Shown here: in pieces, positions 42,802 through 51,361 of the stretch | Layout: each line of letters starts with the position of its first letter | Position numbering within the stretch: the stretch's first letter is position 1 | Source of the DNA: Streptomyces spongiae | GTDB lineage: Bacteria > Actinomycetota > Actinomycetes > Streptomycetales > Streptomycetaceae | Assembly: GCF_009377185.1 (NCBI RefSeq) | Contig: NZ_VJZC01000012.1 | Coordinates: 1 to 59,016 of the forward strand | DNA: 59,016 nucleotides | Direction of reading: 5' to 3' | Position numbers and translations under genes: made by a program | Notes under the pieces: model-generated | Told to the model about the DNA's origin: nothing | Seen by the model: the letters and a program-made list of their open reading frames with translations, nothing else | Databases searched by the model: none

Positions 42802-44304
42802 ATGACCGTACTCGGAGTCGACATCGGGACGTCCAGCAGCAAAGGGGTACTCGTCGACAAGGACGGGACGGTGCTCGCCACGGCCGTACGGCCGCACACG
42901 GTCAGCCGGCCGCGACCTGGCCACGTCGAGATGGACGCCCACGTGTGGTGGGACGAATTCGTCTCCCTCGCCCGCGAGTTGACCGAGTCGGGTGGGCCGG
43001 TCACGGCGGTGGGCGTCAGCGGCATGGGCCCCTGTGTCGCCCTCACCGACGAGACGGGTACCCCGCTGCGTCCCGCGATCCTCTACGGCGTCGACACCCG
43101 GGCGACCGAGCAGATCGCGCGCCTGGAGGGCGAGTTGGGCCGGGACGCGGTGCTGGAGCGCTGCGGCTCCGTGCTCTCCACCCAGGCCGTGGGCCCGAAG
43201 ATCGCCTGGCTCACGGAGCACGAGCCCGAGGTGGCCGCCCGTGCCCGGCGGCTGTACATGCCCAGCTCCTACCTCGTCCACCGGCTGAGCGGCGCCTACG
43301 TCCTCGACCACCACTCCGCCAGCCAGGCCGTGCCGCTCTACGACTCACTCGCCCAGGGCTGGTACGACCCGTGGGCCCGGCACATCGCTCCGGATCTCGA
43401 ACTCCCGCCTCTGCGCTGGCCCGGGGACATCGCCGGCCACGTCACCGCCGAAGCCGCCGCAGCCACCGGACTCCCCGTCGGCATTCCTGTCGTCACCGGC
43501 ACCATCGACGCCTGGTCGGAGGCGCTCAGCGTGGATGCCCAGCACACCGGTGACCTGATGCTCATGTATGGCAGCACCATGTTCCTGATCAACACCACCG
43601 TCGAGCGCGTTCTCGTGCCCCAACTGTGGAGCACGGTCGGCGCGTTGCCGGGAACCCGCAGCCTCGCGGGCGGCATGGCCACCTCCGGCATGGTCACCGA
43701 CTGGCTGCGGGAGCTCTTCGGCGCGCCCGAACCCGCCGCGCTCCTCGCGGAGGCCGAGCGGTCGGGGCCGGGCGCCCGGGGCCTGCTGATGCTGCCGTAC
43801 TTCGCCGGGGAGCGGACCCCTGTCGCCGACCCGGACGCACGCGGCCTGATCGCAGGACTGACGGTGGAGCACACGCGCGGCGACCTCTATCGCGCCGCCC
43901 TCGAGGCCACGGCCTTCGGCGTGCGGCACAACGTCGAGGCGATGCGCGCCGCCGGTGCCCGCATCGACCGTGTCGTGGCGGTCGGCGGCGGAACCCGCGG
44001 CGGACTGTGGACGCGTGTCGTCTCCGACGTCACCGGCCTGGAGCAGGAGATCAGGAGCGTCACTCTCGGGGCGAGCTACGGCGCCGCGTACCTGGCCGCG
44101 AGCGCGCTCGGAGCGGCGGACATGGACGCCTGGAACCCCGTACGCGAGCGCGTCACACCCGATCCACGGCTCCGGTCCCGGTACGAGGAGTTGTACGAGC
44201 TCTACCTCCGCCTGTATCCGGCGACGCGCGACGTCGCGCACACACTGGCCCGGCACCAGCGCGATGCCTCCGCGTCCGACCCGACCCGTGCGGGGAACGC
44301 CTGA
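42802..44304 (+). CDS. FGGY-family carbohydrate kinase (xylulokinase-like)
   Basis: 500 residues from ATG 42802 with GGGAG upstream. Actin-like ATPase: phosphate-1 motif VLGVDIGTSSSKGVLVD, substrate-side GVSGMGPCVAL, catalytic-Asp region GTIDAWSEAL, and adenosine motif VAVGGGTRGGLWTRVVSDV, all as in XylB/LyxK-type kinases. Phosphorylates a sugar or polyol; which one is unknown because no sugar transporter or isomerase is adjacent. Ends 31 bases before a Cys-rich small ORF. Confidence 0.9.
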   Translation: MTVLGVDIGTSSSKGVLVDKDGTVLATAVRPHTVSRPRPGHVEMDAHVWWDEFVSLARELTESGGPVTAVGVSGMGPCVALTDETGTPLRPAILYGVDTRATEQIARLEGELGRDAVLERCGSVLSTQAVGPKIAWLTEHEPEVAARARRLYMPSSYLVHRLSGAYVLDHHSASQAVPLYDSLAQGWYDPWARHIAPDLELPPLRWPGDIAGHVTAEAAAATGLPVGIPVVTGTIDAWSEALSVDAQHTGDLMLMYGSTMFLINTTVERVLVPQLWSTVGALPGTRSLAGGMATSGMVTDWLRELFGAPEPAALLAEAERSGPGARGLLMLPYFAGERTPVADPDARGLIAGLTVEHTRGDLYRAALEATAFGVRHNVEAMRAAGARIDRVVAVGGGTRGGLWTRVVSDVTGLEQEIRSVTLGASYGAAYLAASALGAADMDAWNPVRERVTPDPRLRSRYEELYELYLRLYPATRDVAHTLARHQRDASASDPTRAGNA

Positions 44305-44335
44305 CACCGACCGGAGGGGAATGGTAGAAGCGGGC

Positions 44336-44437
44336 ATGACCAAGTTCAACTGCGCCTGCTCCCCCTCCTCACCGTGTTCTCCCTGCTCGCACGCCGTCCC
44401 GGGGACTCCCCGCACGTACCCGGCCCGCACCCGATGA
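44336..44437 (+). CDS. Cys-rich 33-residue small ORF coupled to the NUDIX gene
   Basis: ATG 44336 to TGA 44437. Five Cys in the first 18 residues (pattern C-x-C-x6-C-x2-C after an MTKFN start), then a Pro/Thr/Arg tail. Its stop overlaps the NUDIX start as ATGA. An in-frame ATG at 44321 close behind GGAGGGG is an alternative start (38 residues). It could be a Cys-sensing leader peptide, a tiny metal-binding protein, or chance. No family known to me. Confidence 0.4.
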   Translation: MTKFNCACSPSSPCSPCSHAVPGTPRTYPARTR

Positions 44438-45111
44438 CCGCGGGTATCGACACCCCGGACCGCCGCGGCCGCACGGGTCTCGACCGCGTAGGGCGGGACC
44501 TGACGGGCAATCCACGGGTCAGGGTGCGGGACGTCAGGCTGCTGTCCTGCCACTGGTACGTGGAACGCACCACGACCTTCGACTTCCGGCACGCCGACGG
44601 CACCTGGCGAACCCAGGAGCGCGAGACCCACGACCGGGGCAACGGCGCCACCATGCTGCTGTACGACGCCGAGCGCCGGACCGTGCTGCTCACCCGGCAG
44701 TTCCGCTACCCCGTGTACGTCAACGGCCACCCCGACGGGATGCTGGTCGAGACGCCCGGCGGGCTGCTCGACGAGGAGGACGAGCACCCCGAGATCGCCG
44801 TGCGGCGCGAGGTCGTCGAGGAGACGGGCCACACCATCGGCGAGATCCAGCACGTCTTCGACGTCTACATGAGCCCCGGTTCCGTCACCGAGCGCGTGAG
44901 TTTCTACGCGGCCTCGTATGGCCCGTCGACCCGTACGCACGAGGGCGGGGGACTGGACGAGGAGGGCGAGGACATCGAGATCGTCGAACTGCCCTTCCGC
45001 CGGGCCCTGGAGATGATCCGCTCGGGCGAGATCGCCGACGCGAAGACCATCATGCTGCTCCAGTGGGCGGCACTGGAGGGCCCGTTCAGCGCCGGGGGTG
45101 GCGGAGCCTGA
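44434..45111 (+). CDS. NUDIX hydrolase (ADP-ribose/GDP-mannose pyrophosphatase type)
   Basis: 225 residues from ATG 44434. Full Nudix box GX5EX7REUXEEXGU in GGLLDEEDEHPEIA followed by VRREVVEETG. The upstream strand (VRLLSCHWYVERTTTFDFRH, ERRTVLLTRQFRYPVYVNG) and the downstream VFDVYMSPGSVTERVSFY match the NudF/NudK subgroup that hydrolyses sugar-nucleoside diphosphates. Start overlaps the Cys-rich small ORF stop. The about 30 Asp/Arg-rich residues before the fold are atypical. Confidence 0.88.
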   Translation: MTAGIDTPDRRGRTGLDRVGRDLTGNPRVRVRDVRLLSCHWYVERTTTFDFRHADGTWRTQERETHDRGNGATMLLYDAERRTVLLTRQFRYPVYVNGHPDGMLVETPGGLLDEEDEHPEIAVRREVVEETGHTIGEIQHVFDVYMSPGSVTERVSFYAASYGPSTRTHEGGGLDEEGEDIEIVELPFRRALEMIRSGEIADAKTIMLLQWAALEGPFSAGGGGA

Positions 45112-45190
45112 TCCCGGGCCCTGTCCCGTGGCCGCGCCCTGCGATAGTGATGCCCCGTACCGAAAGTTGTAGCGAGCAACCAGGACGCCG

Positions 45191-46543
45191 GTGGACACGA
45201 GCGAGAACAGCGCGAGCAGGGATACGGGACAGGACGGCGGTACCGGCAGTGCGGCGGTGCCGGACGACGGGGGAAGCGGCGTGGGCGAGCCGGACAAGTC
45301 CCCCGGCCGAGGGTGGCGCCGCTGGGCGATGGACACGCGCCCGCTGCGCCGCCCCGCCTACCGTCGCCTGTGGTCCTCGACCATCGTCACGGCGGTCGGC
45401 AGCCAGCTGACCGCCGTCGCGGTACCCAAGCAGATCTACGACATCACGGGATCCTCCGCCTGGGTCGGCTACGCGAGCCTCGCCGGACTCCTGCCGCTGA
45501 TGGTCTTCGCACTGTGGGGCGGCGCGGTCGCCGACAGCATGGACCGCCGCACGCTCATGCTGATCACCAACATCGGCATCGCCGTCACCTCGGTCCTCTT
45601 CTGGCTCCAGGCCCTCACCGGACTCGACTCGGTCGCGGTGCTGATGGTCCTGCTCGCCCTCCAGCAGGCCTTCTTCGGACTGAACTCACCGGCCCGCAAC
45701 GCCTCCATCGCCCGCCTGGTGCCCGCCGACGAACTCGCCGCGGCCAACGCGCTGGGCTCGACCGTCATGCAGACCGGCCTCGTGGCGGGCCCGCTCCTGG
45801 CCGGCGCCCTCATCCCGGTCATCGGCCTCGCGGAGCTCTACCTGATCGACGCCCTCGCCCTGTGCGTGACGGTCTGGGCGGTCGTACGACTCCCCGCGCT
45901 CCCGCCCCTGACCACTCCCGGTTCCGGGCGGCGGGCGGGCTGGCGCGAGGTGGCCGCGGGCTTCCGCTACATCTCGCTGCACAAGGTGCTGCTGCTGTCC
46001 TTCCTCGCCGACATCATCGCGATGGTCCTCGGCATGCCCCGCGCCCTCTTCCCCCAACTCGCCGCCGAGACGTACGCCCCCTACGGGGAGGGCCTCGCGC
46101 TGGGGCTGCTGTTCGCGGCCATACCCATCGGGGCCGTGCTCGGCGGGCTCTTCTCGGGCACGTTCTCCCGTGCGCGCCGGCACGGGCTCATGGTCATCGC
46201 GGCCGTCGTGGCCTGGGGCGTGGCGATCACCGGGTTCGGACTGAGCACGAGCCTCTGGCTCGCGGTGGCGTTCCTCGCCGTCGCCGGGGCCGCCGACATG
46301 GTCTCCATGGTCTTCCGAGGCGCGATCCTCCTCTCGGCCGCCACCGACGAGATGCGCGGCCGAATGCAGGGCGTCTTCACGGTCGTCGTCGCGGGCGGCC
46401 CACGCCTCGCCGACGTCCTGCACGGCACCGCCGGTTCGGTCTTCGGCCCCCGCGCGGCCGTCGCGGGCGGCGGCCTCCTCGTCGTCGCGGCGATGCTCCT
46501 GCTGGCCACGACGACACCGGCCCTGCGCCGCTACCGCGTCTGA
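45191..46543 (+). CDS. MFS transporter (EntS-like)
   Basis: 450 residues from GTG 45191 with AGGA upstream; the first about 45 residues are Ser/Gly/Asp-rich, and an ATG at 45329 directly before the first helix is an alternative start. Twelve helices; PAYRRLWSSTIVTAVGSQLT opens the fold and GGAVADSMDRRTLML is the MFS loop-2/3 motif A equivalent. Resembles MFS_3 exporters for siderophores or drugs. Substrate unknown. Probably transcribed alone. Confidence 0.88.
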   Translation: MDTSENSASRDTGQDGGTGSAAVPDDGGSGVGEPDKSPGRGWRRWAMDTRPLRRPAYRRLWSSTIVTAVGSQLTAVAVPKQIYDITGSSAWVGYASLAGLLPLMVFALWGGAVADSMDRRTLMLITNIGIAVTSVLFWLQALTGLDSVAVLMVLLALQQAFFGLNSPARNASIARLVPADELAAANALGSTVMQTGLVAGPLLAGALIPVIGLAELYLIDALALCVTVWAVVRLPALPPLTTPGSGRRAGWREVAAGFRYISLHKVLLLSFLADIIAMVLGMPRALFPQLAAETYAPYGEGLALGLLFAAIPIGAVLGGLFSGTFSRARRHGLMVIAAVVAWGVAITGFGLSTSLWLAVAFLAVAGAADMVSMVFRGAILLSAATDEMRGRMQGVFTVVVAGGPRLADVLHGTAGSVFGPRAAVAGGGLLVVAAMLLLATTTPALRRYRV

Positions 46544-46596
46544 CGGCCGCCGTACGCTGCTCCCCAGGAGCACCCCCGATGACAGGAGTGGCGACG

Positions 46597-47559
46597 ATGC
46601 AGTACGTGAAGCTCGGTTCGACGGGTCTGGACGTGTCACGGATCTGCGTGGGCTGCATGAGTTTTGGGTTGCCCGATCGCGGTGCTCACACCTGGACGCT
46701 GGACGAGGAGGCGTCGCGTCCGCTGATCCGTCAGGCGCTGGAGGCCGGGATCAACTTCTTCGACACCGCGAACGTCTACTCCGACGGCACCAGTGAGGAG
46801 ATCGTCGGCCGGGCGCTCGCCGAGTACGCACCGCGTGAGGAGATCGTCCTCGCGACCAAGGTGTACGGCGCCATGCACGAGGGACCCAACGCCCACGGCC
46901 TCTCCCGCAAGGCGATCATGACGGAGATCGACAAGAGCCTGCGCCGCCTGGGCACCGACTACGTGGACCTCTACCAGATCCACCGCTTCGATCCCGGCAC
47001 TCCCGTCGAGGAGACCATGGAGGCCCTGCACGACGTGGTCAAGGCGGGCAAGGCCCGCTACATCGGGGCGAGTTCGATGTACGCCTGGCAGTTCTCCAAG
47101 CTCCAGTACACGGCGAAGCTGAACGGCTGGACACGGTTCGTCTCCATGCAGAACCACTACAACCTCCTCTACCGCGAGGAGGAGCGCGAGATGCTGCCGC
47201 TGTGCGAGGACCAGGGCGTCGCCGTCCTGCCCTGGAGCCCGCTCGCCCGGGGCCGCCTCGCCCGCGAGTGGGACACCACCACCGAACGCAGCCGCACGGA
47301 CCAGTTCGGCAGCACCCTCTACCGGGACGGCGACCGCGACATCGTCGAGGCCGTCGGCCGTATCGCCACCGAACGCGGCGTCCCCCGCGCGCGGATCGCC
47401 CTCGCCTGGCTGCTGCGCCGGAGCACGGCCCCCATCGTGGGCGCCGGCAAACCGCGGCACATCGAGGACGCGGTGGCCGCCCCCGACATCGACCTCACCG
47501 ACAAGGAGATCGAGGATCTCGAACGGTCCTACACGCCACGGGCGATCAGCGGCCACTGA
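46597..47559 (+). CDS. Aldo/keto reductase
   Basis: 320 residues from ATG 46597 (AGGAG 9-13 bases upstream); ATG 46579, also with AGGAG, would add six residues. TIM barrel with Asp and Tyr of INFFDTANVYSDG, Lys in VLATKV, and His in YQIHRFDPGTP. NADPH-binding end around APIVGAGKPRHIED. Reduces aldehydes or ketones; close to the YajO/PdxI-like group. Ends in a hairpin that contains the stop codon. Confidence 0.9.
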   Translation: MQYVKLGSTGLDVSRICVGCMSFGLPDRGAHTWTLDEEASRPLIRQALEAGINFFDTANVYSDGTSEEIVGRALAEYAPREEIVLATKVYGAMHEGPNAHGLSRKAIMTEIDKSLRRLGTDYVDLYQIHRFDPGTPVEETMEALHDVVKAGKARYIGASSMYAWQFSKLQYTAKLNGWTRFVSMQNHYNLLYREEEREMLPLCEDQGVAVLPWSPLARGRLAREWDTTTERSRTDQFGSTLYRDGDRDIVEAVGRIATERGVPRARIALAWLLRRSTAPIVGAGKPRHIEDAVAAPDIDLTDKEIEDLERSYTPRAISGH

Positions 47560-47579
47560 GGCCGGACCGCGGCGGCCTC
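47558..47579. terminator. Bidirectional hairpin after the aldo/keto reductase
   Basis: GAGGCCG (47558-47564) and CGGCCTC (47573-47579), 7-bp stem, 8-base loop, overlapping the reductase stop and preceding the opposing DUF6624 gene stop at 47593. Confidence 0.5.
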
Positions 47580-47592
47580 GCGCCTCGCGACC

Positions 47593-48159
47593 TCACTGAT
47601 CGGCGACACCGGGTTCCGCGTCGCGCGTTCCGTACTGCCGCAGTCCGCCCCGCAGCGCCCGCAGATGGTCGTCCAGCGGGCCGAGACCCACATCATGGCG
47701 GCGCTCGTCGACGGTCTGGGGGTGGCGGATCGGGTACGGGTGGAGCGTACGGGGGTTGATGCGTGTGCCGTAGAACTGCGGCTGGCTCAGCTCGACCGCG
47801 CAGTGGTCGGCGATGTACGCGTGGTGCACAGCCGGGCAGGCACCGTCCGCGACGGCCTCCGCGATCAGGTCGCGGCAGGTGAGCTGGAAGCCCAGGTGCG
47901 AGGCGTGCAGCAGGATCAGCAGCGCGGCCGTCGACGCGGCTTCGCCGACCATGTCGGAGGTGGGCCAGCCGTGGCGGGCGACCAGGGCTCTGAGGGCCTC
48001 CGCGTTGGCCTCTCGGCAGCGGGTGATGCGGTGCCGGCCGAGCGCGGCGGACACCGACCGTGCCTCACGGGCCAGCCGGTGCTCCTCCTCGATCCTGCGG
48101 ACCAGTTCGTCGGCGAGTGCGTGCTCCCGTACGGGGGCGTGCCTGCTGAACGAGATCAA
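47593..48159 (-). CDS. DUF6624-family protein with TTG start
   Basis: 188 residues if it starts at TTG 48159. ADELVRRIEEEHRLAREA, HGWPTSDMVGEAASTAALLI, and AVHHAYIADHCAVELSQPQF with YGTRI follow the DUF6624 pattern. No ATG or GTG start and no ribosome site of its own is found near the N-terminus. Instead, a small ORF (48156-48233) with a strong AAGGAG ends in a TTGA overlap with this start, so translation is probably by coupling. Function unknown. Confidence 0.72.
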   Translation of the reverse strand: MISFSRHAPVREHALADELVRRIEEEHRLAREARSVSAALGRHRITRCREANAEALRALVARHGWPTSDMVGEAASTAALLILLHASHLGFQLTCRDLIAEAVADGACPAVHHAYIADHCAVELSQPQFYGTRINPRTLHPYPIRHPQTVDERRHDVGLGPLDDHLRALRGGLRQYGTRDAEPGVADQ

Positions 48160-48233
48160 GGGAACGTCACCCGGCCGGCTAACAACGTGGCAGGGATCCG
48201 GCGGCGACGTACACCGACACTGGCTGCCGTCAT
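48156..48233 (-). CDS. 25-residue Arg-rich small ORF coupled to the DUF6624 gene
   Basis: ATG 48233 lies 7 bases after AAGGAG, one of the best ribosome sites in this part of the window. It encodes 25 residues with VRRRRIP in the middle and ends at TGA 48156, which overlaps TTG 48159 (TTGA). It either serves as the ribosome entry point for DUF6624, or makes a real microprotein. Confidence 0.45.
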   Translation of the reverse strand: MTAASVGVRRRRIPATLLAGRVTFP

Positions 48234-48287
48234 CGTGTGTCTCCTTCGATTGCGGGATCGTGGTGATGTGGGCTGTATCCACAGAAG

Positions 48288-49718
48288 TCACGCCGCCACC
48301 CCCAACACCATCCGCGACCTCTGCTCGAACTCCCGCACGAGCGGCTCCTTGCGGCGGGACGCCAGGCGCCCCCGGAAGTCGCGCAGGGCCTGGATGGACC
48401 GTTCGCTGTGGACGCCGCTCAGCGCGTCGAGCGCTTCGGTGGCCGTGGCGACGGCCTCGTCCAGCCGGTTCTGCTGGAGGTGCGCCGTCGCCAGCACCGA
48501 CCGGCTGATGGCCTGGCGCCGACGGCGGTCGGCGTGCGCGCGAACGGACTCGCTCGCGGTCTGTTCGGCCTGCGCGGCGAGCCCCAGATCGCGGAAGCAC
48601 ACGGCGGACTCGGCCTGTAGGTAGTGGTGGTCGAGGAAACGGACCCACGGGGACTCCTGCGCGGCCCCGCGGCTCGCGTCCAACTGCTTCTCGGCGGCGC
48701 GCAGGGCGGCAGAGGTCTCACGCGGCCGGCCGAGCGCCGCGTGGGCGCGCGCCGACATCGCGTACAGACGCATCAGCCCGAGCGGACTGCCGGTGTCACG
48801 CGCGGTGGCGATACCTGCCCGGGCCAGCGCCGCCCCCTCGTCGGGCCGGCCCAGGCTGGTCGCCAGGTGGGACAGACCCGCGAGGATCTGCCCACCCAGT
48901 ACATGGTCGCGGCCCTCCGCGCACAGCCGCAGCGCCTGCGTCATGTAGCGCTGGGCCAGTCCGTACTCCCCGGCGTCGTACGAACTCCAGCCCGCCATCG
49001 CCGCGAGCCTCGCCCCGGCGGCGAACAGTTCCCGCCGCTGCCGCGGTGTCGTGCCGCGCTGCTGCAGCAGGGGGACCACCTCGGCCGACAGGTACTGCAC
49101 GATGCTCGTGCGCACCCCACCGCCGCCGTAGTGGTTGTCCATCTCGTCGAACATGGCGATCATGGCGTGGACCTGCTCCACGGGCCCCGCGTCGGACACG
49201 GGTGCCGGCCAGGTGGCGGTCTCCTCGGTCGTCGTCTCCACCAGCCATAACAACCAGGCCCGTTGAGGGTTGATCAGGGCGCCCGGCACGAAGGGGACCG
49301 CTCCCAGCAGGGTCCGCCGGGCGATGTCGGTGGAACCGAGTTCGACCAGGGTGTGCAGTGTCTCCGCCACGTTCTCCCCGTACACCAGTGCCCGCCCCAC
49401 GACGGGCCGTCCGCCGTCGAGCGGGAAACCGAGGTCGGCGGGCGTCAGTTGGCGCCCGAGGCGCTCGCCGAGGACCGCCGCGATGACCTCCGGCGTGTTG
49501 CCGCGGGGCTGCTGGCCCTGGAGCCAGCGCGTGACGGACGCCTTGTCGTAGTTGGTGTCCGCGCCCTGGCAGCGGCCCAGTTCGTTGACCCGGAGGGCGA
49601 GCGAGGCGTACGAGCACCCCGCTTCCTTGAGGGCGGCCGCCAACGCCTTGTTGGGCCCACCAGAGTCCCTGGCACCCCTGCCCAAGCTTCTTGGCTGTCC
49701 GTTCGTCACGGCGACCAT
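48288..49718 (-). CDS. HTH regulator with C-terminal tetratricopeptide-like repeats
   Basis: 476 residues from ATG 49718 (weak GGAG site 11-14 bases upstream; GTG 49829 is an alternative). Residues about 15-90 hold an XRE-like HTH (NKALAAALKEAGCSYASLAL, SVTRWLQGQQPRGNTPE). From about 200 to the end are TPR-like helices, with repeating A-x2-Y/L-x4-A patterns (AGEYGLAQRYMTQALRLCAE, HAALGRPRETSAALRAAEKQ). Typical of actinobacterial XRE-TPR proteins that affect development or antibiotic production. Divergent from the XRE-DUF5753 gene. Confidence 0.8.
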   Translation of the reverse strand: MVAVTNGQPRSLGRGARDSGGPNKALAAALKEAGCSYASLALRVNELGRCQGADTNYDKASVTRWLQGQQPRGNTPEVIAAVLGERLGRQLTPADLGFPLDGGRPVVGRALVYGENVAETLHTLVELGSTDIARRTLLGAVPFVPGALINPQRAWLLWLVETTTEETATWPAPVSDAGPVEQVHAMIAMFDEMDNHYGGGGVRTSIVQYLSAEVVPLLQQRGTTPRQRRELFAAGARLAAMAGWSSYDAGEYGLAQRYMTQALRLCAEGRDHVLGGQILAGLSHLATSLGRPDEGAALARAGIATARDTGSPLGLMRLYAMSARAHAALGRPRETSAALRAAEKQLDASRGAAQESPWVRFLDHHYLQAESAVCFRDLGLAAQAEQTASESVRAHADRRRRQAISRSVLATAHLQQNRLDEAVATATEALDALSGVHSERSIQALRDFRGRLASRRKEPLVREFEQRSRMVLGVAA

Positions 49719-49871
49719 CCAGGTCTCGCTCCATGTCGGCGTGCGGCTTGACCGGTCCAGCCCAGGCGCCAACTCCCGGGCGGGCCGGATGAGTTCGATC
49801 GACGCTGCCGCGAATGTGCGCCAGGTCACTCGATCACTATGGTGGCCGACAGACTCAGCTCGCAACCAGCG

Positions 49872-49888
49872 TTCTGATAATTTCAGAA
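49872..49888. promoter_or_regulatory. Inverted repeat TTCTGA-5-TCAGAA between divergent XRE genes
   Basis: Perfect 6-5-6 inverted repeat with an AT-rich centre (TAATT) in the 248-bp region between the TPR regulator and the DUF5753 regulator. Likely operator for one or both. Confidence 0.45.
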
Positions 49889-49915
49889 TGAACTGCAAGG
49901 ACCTGTCGGTGTCAA
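49887..49915 (-). promoter_or_regulatory. Possible promoter of the XRE-TPR regulator
   Basis: On the minus strand a consensus TTGACA (49915-49910) is followed after 17 bases by a weak TTCATT. The adjacent inverted repeat (49872-49888) would lie at the start site. If real, the leader is about 160 bases. Confidence 0.3.
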
Positions 49916-49966
49916 CAGACGGCGTGGCACACTGCACGCTGTGAATCCCGTCCCGGGAGGCAGCAC

Positions 49967-50842
49967 GTGAGTGAGACCCGCTCAGGAGGCGGCGCCCCGG
50001 CGGCCCCCACCGTCCTGCGCATGGTGCTCGGCAAGCGGCTCAGGCAGCTGCGCGAACAGGCCGGAGTGTCCTTCGAGGAGGCGGCGCGGGCCATCGAGGT
50101 CACCGCACTGACGGTCCGACGCATGGAGAAGGCCGAGGTCGGCCTCCGCATCCCCTACGTGAAGGAGCTGCTGCGCACCTACGGGGTATCGGCCAAGGAG
50201 ATCGAGGACTTCGTCTCCCTCGCTCGCGAGGCCAACCAGCCCGGCTGGTGGTACAAGTACCGCGACGTCCTGCCGGAGTGGTTCAGCGCCTACGTCAGCC
50301 TGGAGAGTGAAGCCGCGGTCATCCGGCTCTACGAACCCCAGTACGTCCCCGGCCTGTTGCAGACCCCGGACTACGCCGCCGCACTCATGCGCGTCGGCTT
50401 CCCCAACGCGACCGAGGAGGACATCGCACGGCGGGTCTCGCTGCGCCTGAGGCGCCAGGACCTGCTGGCCAAGCCGGAGGCACCCGCGATCTGGGCCATC
50501 CTCGACGAGACGGTGCTGCGCCGGCCCGTCGGCGGCCTGGAGGTGATGCGGGCCCAGATCGACCGCCTGACCGAGATACTGGCGAGCCCGCGGGTCAGGA
50601 TCCAGATCATGCGCTTCGCCGCCGGACCCCACCCGGGAGCCTTCGGCCCCTTCCACTACTTCCGGTTCGGCTTCTCCGAACTCCCGGACATCGTCTACAC
50701 CGAGAGCCTCGCGGGCTCCCAGTACGTCGACCAGCCCGACGACGTCGTCACCTACCTGGAAATACTGGACCGGATGTCCGTGCAGGCGGAACCGGTCTCC
50801 CGTACGAGGGACATCCTGGCAGCACTGCGTAAGGAGCTGTGA
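49967..50842 (+). CDS. XRE regulator with DUF5753 (Scr1/WhiJ-type)
   Basis: 291 residues from GTG 49967 with GGGAGG 7-12 bases upstream. The HTH (about 22-75; LGKRLRQLREQAGVSFEEAA, TALTVRRMEKAEVGLRIPY) is followed by DUF5753 (about 105-285), including WFSAYVSLESEAAVIRLYEP, VPGLLQTPDYAAALM and DETVLRRPVGG. Such proteins pair with a small DUF397 protein, encoded here one base downstream; the pair behaves as a regulatory or toxin-antitoxin-like module in Streptomyces. Confidence 0.92.
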   Translation: MSETRSGGGAPAAPTVLRMVLGKRLRQLREQAGVSFEEAARAIEVTALTVRRMEKAEVGLRIPYVKELLRTYGVSAKEIEDFVSLAREANQPGWWYKYRDVLPEWFSAYVSLESEAAVIRLYEPQYVPGLLQTPDYAAALMRVGFPNATEEDIARRVSLRLRRQDLLAKPEAPAIWAILDETVLRRPVGGLEVMRAQIDRLTEILASPRVRIQIMRFAAGPHPGAFGPFHYFRFGFSELPDIVYTESLAGSQYVDQPDDVVTYLEILDRMSVQAEPVSRTRDILAALRKEL

Positions 50843-50843
50843 C

Positions 50844-51089
50844 ATGGCAACCGACGGCCCCATCTACAACGGCATGCCCGCGCGCGACCTCGGCACCGAG
50901 GGCTGGCACAAGCCCTGGAGCGGCACCAACGGCGGCTCCTGCGTCGAGGCCAAGCGCCTGCCCGACGGCAGCGTCGCCTTCCGGCAGTCCACGGACCCGG
51001 CCGGCCCCGCCCTGGTCTACTCGCGGGACGAGATGGTCTCGTTCCTGGACGGGGCGAAGGCGGGTCAGGCGGACTTCCTGATCGCCTGA
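50844..51089 (+). CDS. DUF397-family small partner protein
   Basis: 81 residues, start one base after the DUF5753 gene stop, with AAGGAG inside the end of that gene. The landmarks are WSGTNGGSCVEAKRLPDGSV, FRQSTDPAGPALVYSRDEM and a hydrophobic SFLDGAKAGQADFL end. The N-terminal GTEGWHKPWSG replaces the usual WRKSSYS motif. Works with the XRE-DUF5753 protein. Confidence 0.9.
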   Translation: MATDGPIYNGMPARDLGTEGWHKPWSGTNGGSCVEAKRLPDGSVAFRQSTDPAGPALVYSRDEMVSFLDGAKAGQADFLIA

Positions 51090-51268
51090 GCGGGCCCGGG
51101 CGCCCGGACCGGTGCGGGCGTCGTGGCGGCGGCTCCGACCAGCGGAAGCAGCCGCTCCGCCACTACGCCCGCACAACCGGACAACTCGTACGCGCACTTC
51201 CGCGGTTCGGAGGTGCCGCCCACACTGGGAGAGTTGTCACCCGCCCGGTATCAGTCGAAGGGAGCGGC

Positions 51269-51361
51269 ATGCGTATGCCGCCGCGCGACCCGGGACGAGC
51301 CGTGCCGCCCGGCGGAGGCCCGGGCTGCCGGGGCCGGGCCGCTCCCGAGGGGCGGGGATGA
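51269..51361 (+). CDS. 30-residue Pro/Gly/Arg small ORF coupled to the pseudokinase gene
   Basis: ATG 51269 follows GGGAG by 4 bases and ends at TGA 51361, which overlaps ATG 51358 (ATGA). Pro/Gly/Arg-rich with one Cys. GC-rich composition makes chance ORFs likely here, but the ribosome site and overlap resemble the two other small-ORF junctions in the window. Confidence 0.3.
   Translation: MRMPPRDPGRAVPPGGGPGCRGRAAPEGRG

Noticed and set aside
49719..49937. N-terminal extension of the XRE-TPR regulator to 49937
   Set aside because: The extension crosses the likely promoter and inverted repeat and has no domain character.
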